From Prevotella sp. UBA2754 (GTDB taxonomy: Bacteria; Bacteroidota; Bacteroidia; Bacteroidales; Bacteroidaceae), in contig DEJG01000008.1 of the NCBI GenBank assembly GCA_002353295.1, positions 124,001 to 188,000 of the forward strand: 64,000 bases of DNA. The letters run 5' to 3'. The position numbers and the translations under genes are program-made. This document shows, piece by piece, positions 60,824 through 64,000 of the stretch. Each line of letters begins with the position of its first letter. Position 1 is the first letter of the stretch. A model generated the notes under the pieces. That model had not been told where the DNA came from. It saw only the letters and a list, made by a program, of their open reading frames with translations, and made no database searches.

Positions 60824-62854
60824 ATGAACTTTCAATTAATATCCAAGTACAAACCTACGGGTGATCAGCCTGAGGCTATTCGTCAATTAACAGACGGTGT
60901 GCAGCGTGGCGATAAAGCGCAAGTGCTTTTAGGTGTCACAGGCTCAGGTAAAACATTCACCATGGCAAATGTGATAGCCAACATTAACCGTCCAACCCTT
61001 ATTTTATCTCACAATAAGACATTAGCTGCACAGTTATACGAAGAGATGAGAGGTTTCTTTCCGGAAAACGCTGTTGAATATTATGTCAGCTACTACGATT
61101 ATTACCAACCTGAAGCATATCTACCTACTACAGATACCTATATTGAGAAAGATTTAGCTATCAACGAAGAAATAGACCGTCTAAGATTACGCACTGTAAG
61201 TGCCTTATTATCTGGAAGGAAAGACGTTGTCGTTGTATCTTCTATTAGTTGTATTTATGGAATGGGAAGTCCTATAGCTCTCCATGAGAATGTCATCGAA
61301 TTACATAAAGGACAGATACTTGACAGAAATGCGCTATTAAGAAAATTAGTAGCTGCATTATATTCTAGAAATGATATAGAATTGAAACGCGGCTGTTTCC
61401 GTGTCAAGGGGGATACTGTTGACATTGCCATGGCCTATAATGAATCTATCCTGCGTATATCCTTTTGGGATGACGAAATTGATGCCATTGAAGAATTAGA
61501 ATCGATGACGATGGATCGCATAGCATCATTTGAAGAGTACAAACTTTATCCCGCCAATCTTTTTATGACTTCACAAGAACAGACCAATATTGCTATACAT
61601 CATATACAAGACGACTTAGTGAAACAGGTCGCTTTTTTTGAAGAATTAGGCGATTCCATCAAAGCTCAACGTATTAAAGAACGCGTTGAATATGACATGG
61701 AAATGATCAAGGAATTAGGGCACTGTTCTGGTATTGAGAATTACTCACGCTATTTTGATGGCCGAAAAGCAGGAGAGAGACCTTATTGCTTACTTGATTT
61801 TTTTCCAGAAAATTATCTAATGATAATTGACGAAAGCCATGTCAGTGTTCCACAGATTGGTGCAATGTATGGTGGCGACAGAGCAAGAAAGACTAATCTG
61901 GTGGAGTTCGGCTTCCGTCTCCCCGCAGCCTTTGACAATCGTCCATTGACCTTCGATGAGTTTCAGCAGATGACCAATCAAGTTATTTATGTAAGTGCCA
62001 CCCCAGCCGACTTTGAACTAAATGAGGCTGAAGGTGTAGTTGTCGAACAGTTAATTCGTCCTACCGGACTCTTAGACCCAGAAATAGAAGTGCGTCCTAC
62101 CGAGAACCAAATTGACGATTTGATGGAGGAAATACAGATGCGCATAAACCTCAAAGAACGTGTATTAGTAACGACACTTACAAAGCGTATGGCAGAAGAA
62201 CTTAGCGAATATTTATTAAATAATGGTATACAAACAGCCTATATTCATAGTGAGGTAACAACGTTGGATCGTGTTAAGATTTTAGAGAATCTTAGAAACG
62301 GAACTTATGATGTGTTAGTGGGTGTCAATCTATTACGCGAAGGGCTTGACTTACCAGAGGTTTCACTAGTGGCAATATTAGATGCAGATAAGGAAGGTTT
62401 CCTCCGTTCTCATCGTTCATTGACTCAGACTGCAGGCCGAGCTGCCCGAAATGTTAATGGCAAAGTGATTATGTATGCTGATAATATAACTGCCTCCATG
62501 CAGCTTACCATTGATGAGACCGCACGACGTAGAATGAAACAGATGAAGTATAACGAGGAACACGGTATCACACCTAAGCAAATAGAAAAAGCTTTGAAAC
62601 AGAGCAATCTCCGTCAGTATACAGAAGGAGAAAATGTTACTAAACAAGCACAAATCTCCTATGTCAGTCCATTAGAACAAGGAGCTTTCGCTGCCGACCC
62701 CATCATTCAGCGTATGACACGTCCACAACTGGAAAAAAGTATTGCCGAGACTACTCGACTGATGAAAGAAGCTGCAAAAAAACTCGATTTCCTTCAGGCT
62801 GCACAGTATCGTGATGAGATTCTCCGGCTACAGAAAGAACTCGAATTAAAATAA
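60824..62854 (+). CDS. uvrB: Excinuclease ABC subunit B, UvrB
   Basis: 676 residues from ATG 60824 (MNFQLISKYKPTGDQPEAI, the conserved start; an in-frame TTG at 60815 lies inside the -7 element). The DNA-damage-recognition helicase of nucleotide excision repair. Walker A GVTGSGKTFTMAN, beta-hairpin YYVSYYDYYQPEAYLP, DESHVSVPQI, GVNLLREGLDLPEVSL (motif V), QTAGRAARN (motif VI) and a C-terminal UVR motif (KLDFLQAAQYRDEILRLQ). Full length. Only a weak AT hairpin follows. Confidence 0.98.
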   Translation: MNFQLISKYKPTGDQPEAIRQLTDGVQRGDKAQVLLGVTGSGKTFTMANVIANINRPTLILSHNKTLAAQLYEEMRGFFPENAVEYYVSYYDYYQPEAYLPTTDTYIEKDLAINEEIDRLRLRTVSALLSGRKDVVVVSSISCIYGMGSPIALHENVIELHKGQILDRNALLRKLVAALYSRNDIELKRGCFRVKGDTVDIAMAYNESILRISFWDDEIDAIEELESMTMDRIASFEEYKLYPANLFMTSQEQTNIAIHHIQDDLVKQVAFFEELGDSIKAQRIKERVEYDMEMIKELGHCSGIENYSRYFDGRKAGERPYCLLDFFPENYLMIIDESHVSVPQIGAMYGGDRARKTNLVEFGFRLPAAFDNRPLTFDEFQQMTNQVIYVSATPADFELNEAEGVVVEQLIRPTGLLDPEIEVRPTENQIDDLMEEIQMRINLKERVLVTTLTKRMAEELSEYLLNNGIQTAYIHSEVTTLDRVKILENLRNGTYDVLVGVNLLREGLDLPEVSLVAILDADKEGFLRSHRSLTQTAGRAARNVNGKVIMYADNITASMQLTIDETARRRMKQMKYNEEHGITPKQIEKALKQSNLRQYTEGENVTKQAQISYVSPLEQGAFAADPIIQRMTRPQLEKSIAETTRLMKEAAKKLDFLQAAQYRDEILRLQKELELK

Positions 62855-62932
62855 ATTATCATAATTTTTTAGGCAGTTATGACGATAATTCGTATTTTTG
62901 CAACGGAAATATTTAAATATTGACAAATAACT

Positions 62933-63550
62933 ATGAATAAAATTGTGTGTTTCGTGCTTCTCGTAAGCATACCTGTGATTGGTTTCGCCCAGAATACTTG
63001 GGAGAAAAAAGAAAAAAAAGAAAATCAAATTGAGGTTGCTAAACCCAATCCTGATGCCAAATATTTAAAGGGGGCTGTTCCCTTGGAAAACGGTAAGGTA
63101 GTGTTCAGAAAGACAATTGAGGCTCCAGGTAAGACTGCCTTCCAAATTTACAATATCATCGGACAATTTTTACAGGACGAAACAAAAGAGGATAATCAGT
63201 TGAATAGTCATTTCGTTAAAGCTGATACCACAGACTATGAATTAGGAGCTAGTTACGAAGAATGGCTTGTTTTCCGCAGTAATGCTATTACATTAGATCG
63301 TACCCGTTTCTACTATATTCTAAAAGCACAATGTTTTAACGGTAAAGCTGAAGTAGAAATGTCTCATATCAAGTATCTGTATGAAGAGGAACGTGACCCT
63401 CAACGAATGAAAGCAGAAGAATGGATTACCGACGAAGAAGCTGTTAATAAGAAAAACACCAAGTTACAACCCATCTCTGGCAAATTCCGTCGTAAGACAA
63501 TTGACCGCAAGGATTACTTGTTCAATCAAATTGAGGAAAGGCTGAAATGA
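62933..63550 (+). CDS. DUF4468 domain secreted protein
   Basis: 205 residues; signal peptide MNKIVCFVLLVSIPVIGFAQ. The mature part (VFRKTIEAPGKTAFQIYNIIGQFL, SYEEWLVFRS, then YYILKAQCFNGKAEVEMSHI) fits DUF4468, a Bacteroidetes periplasmic family with a TBP-like fold and unknown function. A -7 element TATTTTTG (62893-62900) lies about 32 nt upstream. It overlaps the next small gene by four bases. Confidence 0.82.
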   Translation: MNKIVCFVLLVSIPVIGFAQNTWEKKEKKENQIEVAKPNPDAKYLKGAVPLENGKVVFRKTIEAPGKTAFQIYNIIGQFLQDETKEDNQLNSHFVKADTTDYELGASYEEWLVFRSNAITLDRTRFYYILKAQCFNGKAEVEMSHIKYLYEEERDPQRMKAEEWITDEEAVNKKNTKLQPISGKFRRKTIDRKDYLFNQIEERLK

Positions 63551-63720
63551 AACTTCTGCGTAACATCCTCAACACCATATTCATCATCGGAGCCTTAGCA
63601 GGTATGGCCACCTATTATTGGGGGAATAAGGATACAGGCACCTATATCATTTTAGCAGCGATGACCTTCAAATTTATTGAGGTCACCGTTCGCTTGTTAA
63701 AATTAGAAGAACGAAATTGA
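63547..63720 (+). CDS. 57-residue membrane protein of unknown function
   Basis: ATG 63547 (MKLLRNILNTIFIIGALAGM) to TGA 63718-63720. Two hydrophobic segments (about 8-22 and 31-46) with short charged ends suggest a small inner-membrane hairpin protein. No family recognised. It overlaps the DUF4468 stop (ATGA) and the start of the porin gene (TTGA), so three genes are translationally chained. Confidence 0.8.
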   Translation: MKLLRNILNTIFIIGALAGMATYYWGNKDTGTYIILAAMTFKFIEVTVRLLKLEERN

Positions 63721-64000
63721 AGAAATCTCTCTACATACTTACCCTACTTTTCTGTATGGCACCTGTCGTACGAGCACAAGTATACAATCAAATTGACGAG
63801 TTTGGCAATATCACCCAGCGTGACGAAAGTAATGGCAACTTCAACCCTAATCGTCGTGATACCGTCAAAAACAAAGAAATACCACGTAGCGTTCATGTTT
63901 GGACTGTGGATCGCCATTTTGGCGATATCCGTCCAGCACAGGTAGATACGATGCCTCACCTTTATCAGAATAAGATATTCAATACGGGCATCTATGGAGA
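63717..64000 (+). CDS. Putative porin (Porin_10 type), N-terminal part, runs off the window
   Basis: The best start is TTG 63717, overlapping the previous stop; it gives KKSLYILTLLFCMAPVVRAQ, a good signal peptide, then a 70-residue stretch including RRDTVKNKEIPRSVHVWTVD and DTMPHLYQNKIFNTGIYGE. These are typical of the N-terminus of the large Bacteroidetes putative porin family. A TTG start is unusual; no ATG lies upstream in this frame without destroying the signal peptide. Outer-membrane beta barrel expected. Cut by the window end. Confidence 0.75.
   Translation, partial: MKKSLYILTLLFCMAPVVRAQVYNQIDEFGNITQRDESNGNFNPNRRDTVKNKEIPRSVHVWTVDRHFGDIRPAQVDTMPHLYQNKIFNTGIYG

Noticed and set aside
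62853..62870. AT-only hairpin after uvrB
   Set aside because: A 6-bp AAATTA/TAATTT stem is unlikely to terminate by itself even with the following Ts; no second line of evidence.
1..64000. CRISPR arrays, prophage, transposases, integrases and rRNA
   Set aside because: None of the coding frames resembles mobile-element proteins, no regularly spaced repeat array is seen, and no rRNA was recognised.

Overview
The window reads as chromosomal DNA of a Bacteroidetes species, most likely a Prevotella-type member of the Bacteroidales. The evidence is: Bacteroidetes promoters (TTTG, about 20 bp, TAnnTTTG) before many genes; a short 287-residue primary sigma factor; DUF4293, DUF4112, DUF4468, HU-CCDC81/SPOR and Porin_10-type proteins; Bacteroidetes-type RpoZ and BamD; class III fructose-bisphosphatase; a Nudix-family arabinose regulator; and a secreted protein ending in the short C-terminal motif common in Prevotella. 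No phage, insertion sequence, integrase or CRISPR array was seen. The region looks like core genome with two sugar-utilisation operons.

Layout. 1-4.3 kb: two unidentified secreted proteins, a 55-residue peptide gene, a C4-dicarboxylate transporter and a DUF4112 membrane protein. 4.36-10.8 kb (minus): tRNA-Arg(ACG), dnaB-nadE-queA as one operon, and uxaC. 11-17 kb (plus): a secreted GH51 arabinofuranosidase with asparaginase, an HtrA protease, rpoD and a co-encoded secreted protein. 17.1-23.3 kb (minus): aminotransferase, small stress membrane protein, pfkA, nhaD, omega-amidase and ugd. 23.4-25 kb (plus): an HU-CCDC81/TM/SPOR membrane protein overlapping a zinc-ribbon FHA protein. 25.1-36.1 kb: an apparent 11-kb operon purU-hisH-hisA-hisF-hisIE-ftsE-lysC-lysA-GT-GT-fbp-folK-like behind one promoter. 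36-41.8 kb: an RNA methyltransferase, an ABC-F protein, grpE-dnaJ behind a sigma-54-type promoter, and folC. 41.9-45.6 kb: galactose operon galM-MFS-galK. 45.6-46.8 kb: a glycosyltransferase. 47-56.1 kb: L-arabinose operon (lipoprotein mutarotase, Na+/sugar symporter, AraR, AraD, AraA, AraB, secreted GH51). 56.2-58.9 kb: valS. 59-60.7 kb (minus): bamD-rpoZ-DUF4293. 60.8-64 kb: uvrB, a DUF4468 protein, a tiny membrane protein and the start of a Porin_10-type porin.

How the genes fit together. Secreted GH51 enzymes release arabinose. The lipoprotein mutarotase, symporter and AraA/B/D take it to xylulose 5-phosphate, with AraR encoded inside the operon and a good palindromic operator in front of it. 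The galactose operon handles galactose, and PfkA and class III FBPase serve the two directions of glycolysis. The his/lys operon links amino-acid synthesis with formyl-folate turnover and gluconeogenesis.

The most interesting observations are: the SPOR/FHA pair, which may couple DNA to septal peptidoglycan; three genes whose -7 elements lie only 4-6 nt before the start codon (apparent leaderless mRNAs); a textbook sigma-54 promoter before grpE-dnaJ; palindromes at the arabinose and histidine promoters; a terminator and promoter sharing one 14-bp inverted repeat before rpoD; a GC-rich mosaic block inside valS; an ABC-F protein with one degenerate ATP site; and a glycosyltransferase whose second GT-B half is replaced by an unknown domain.
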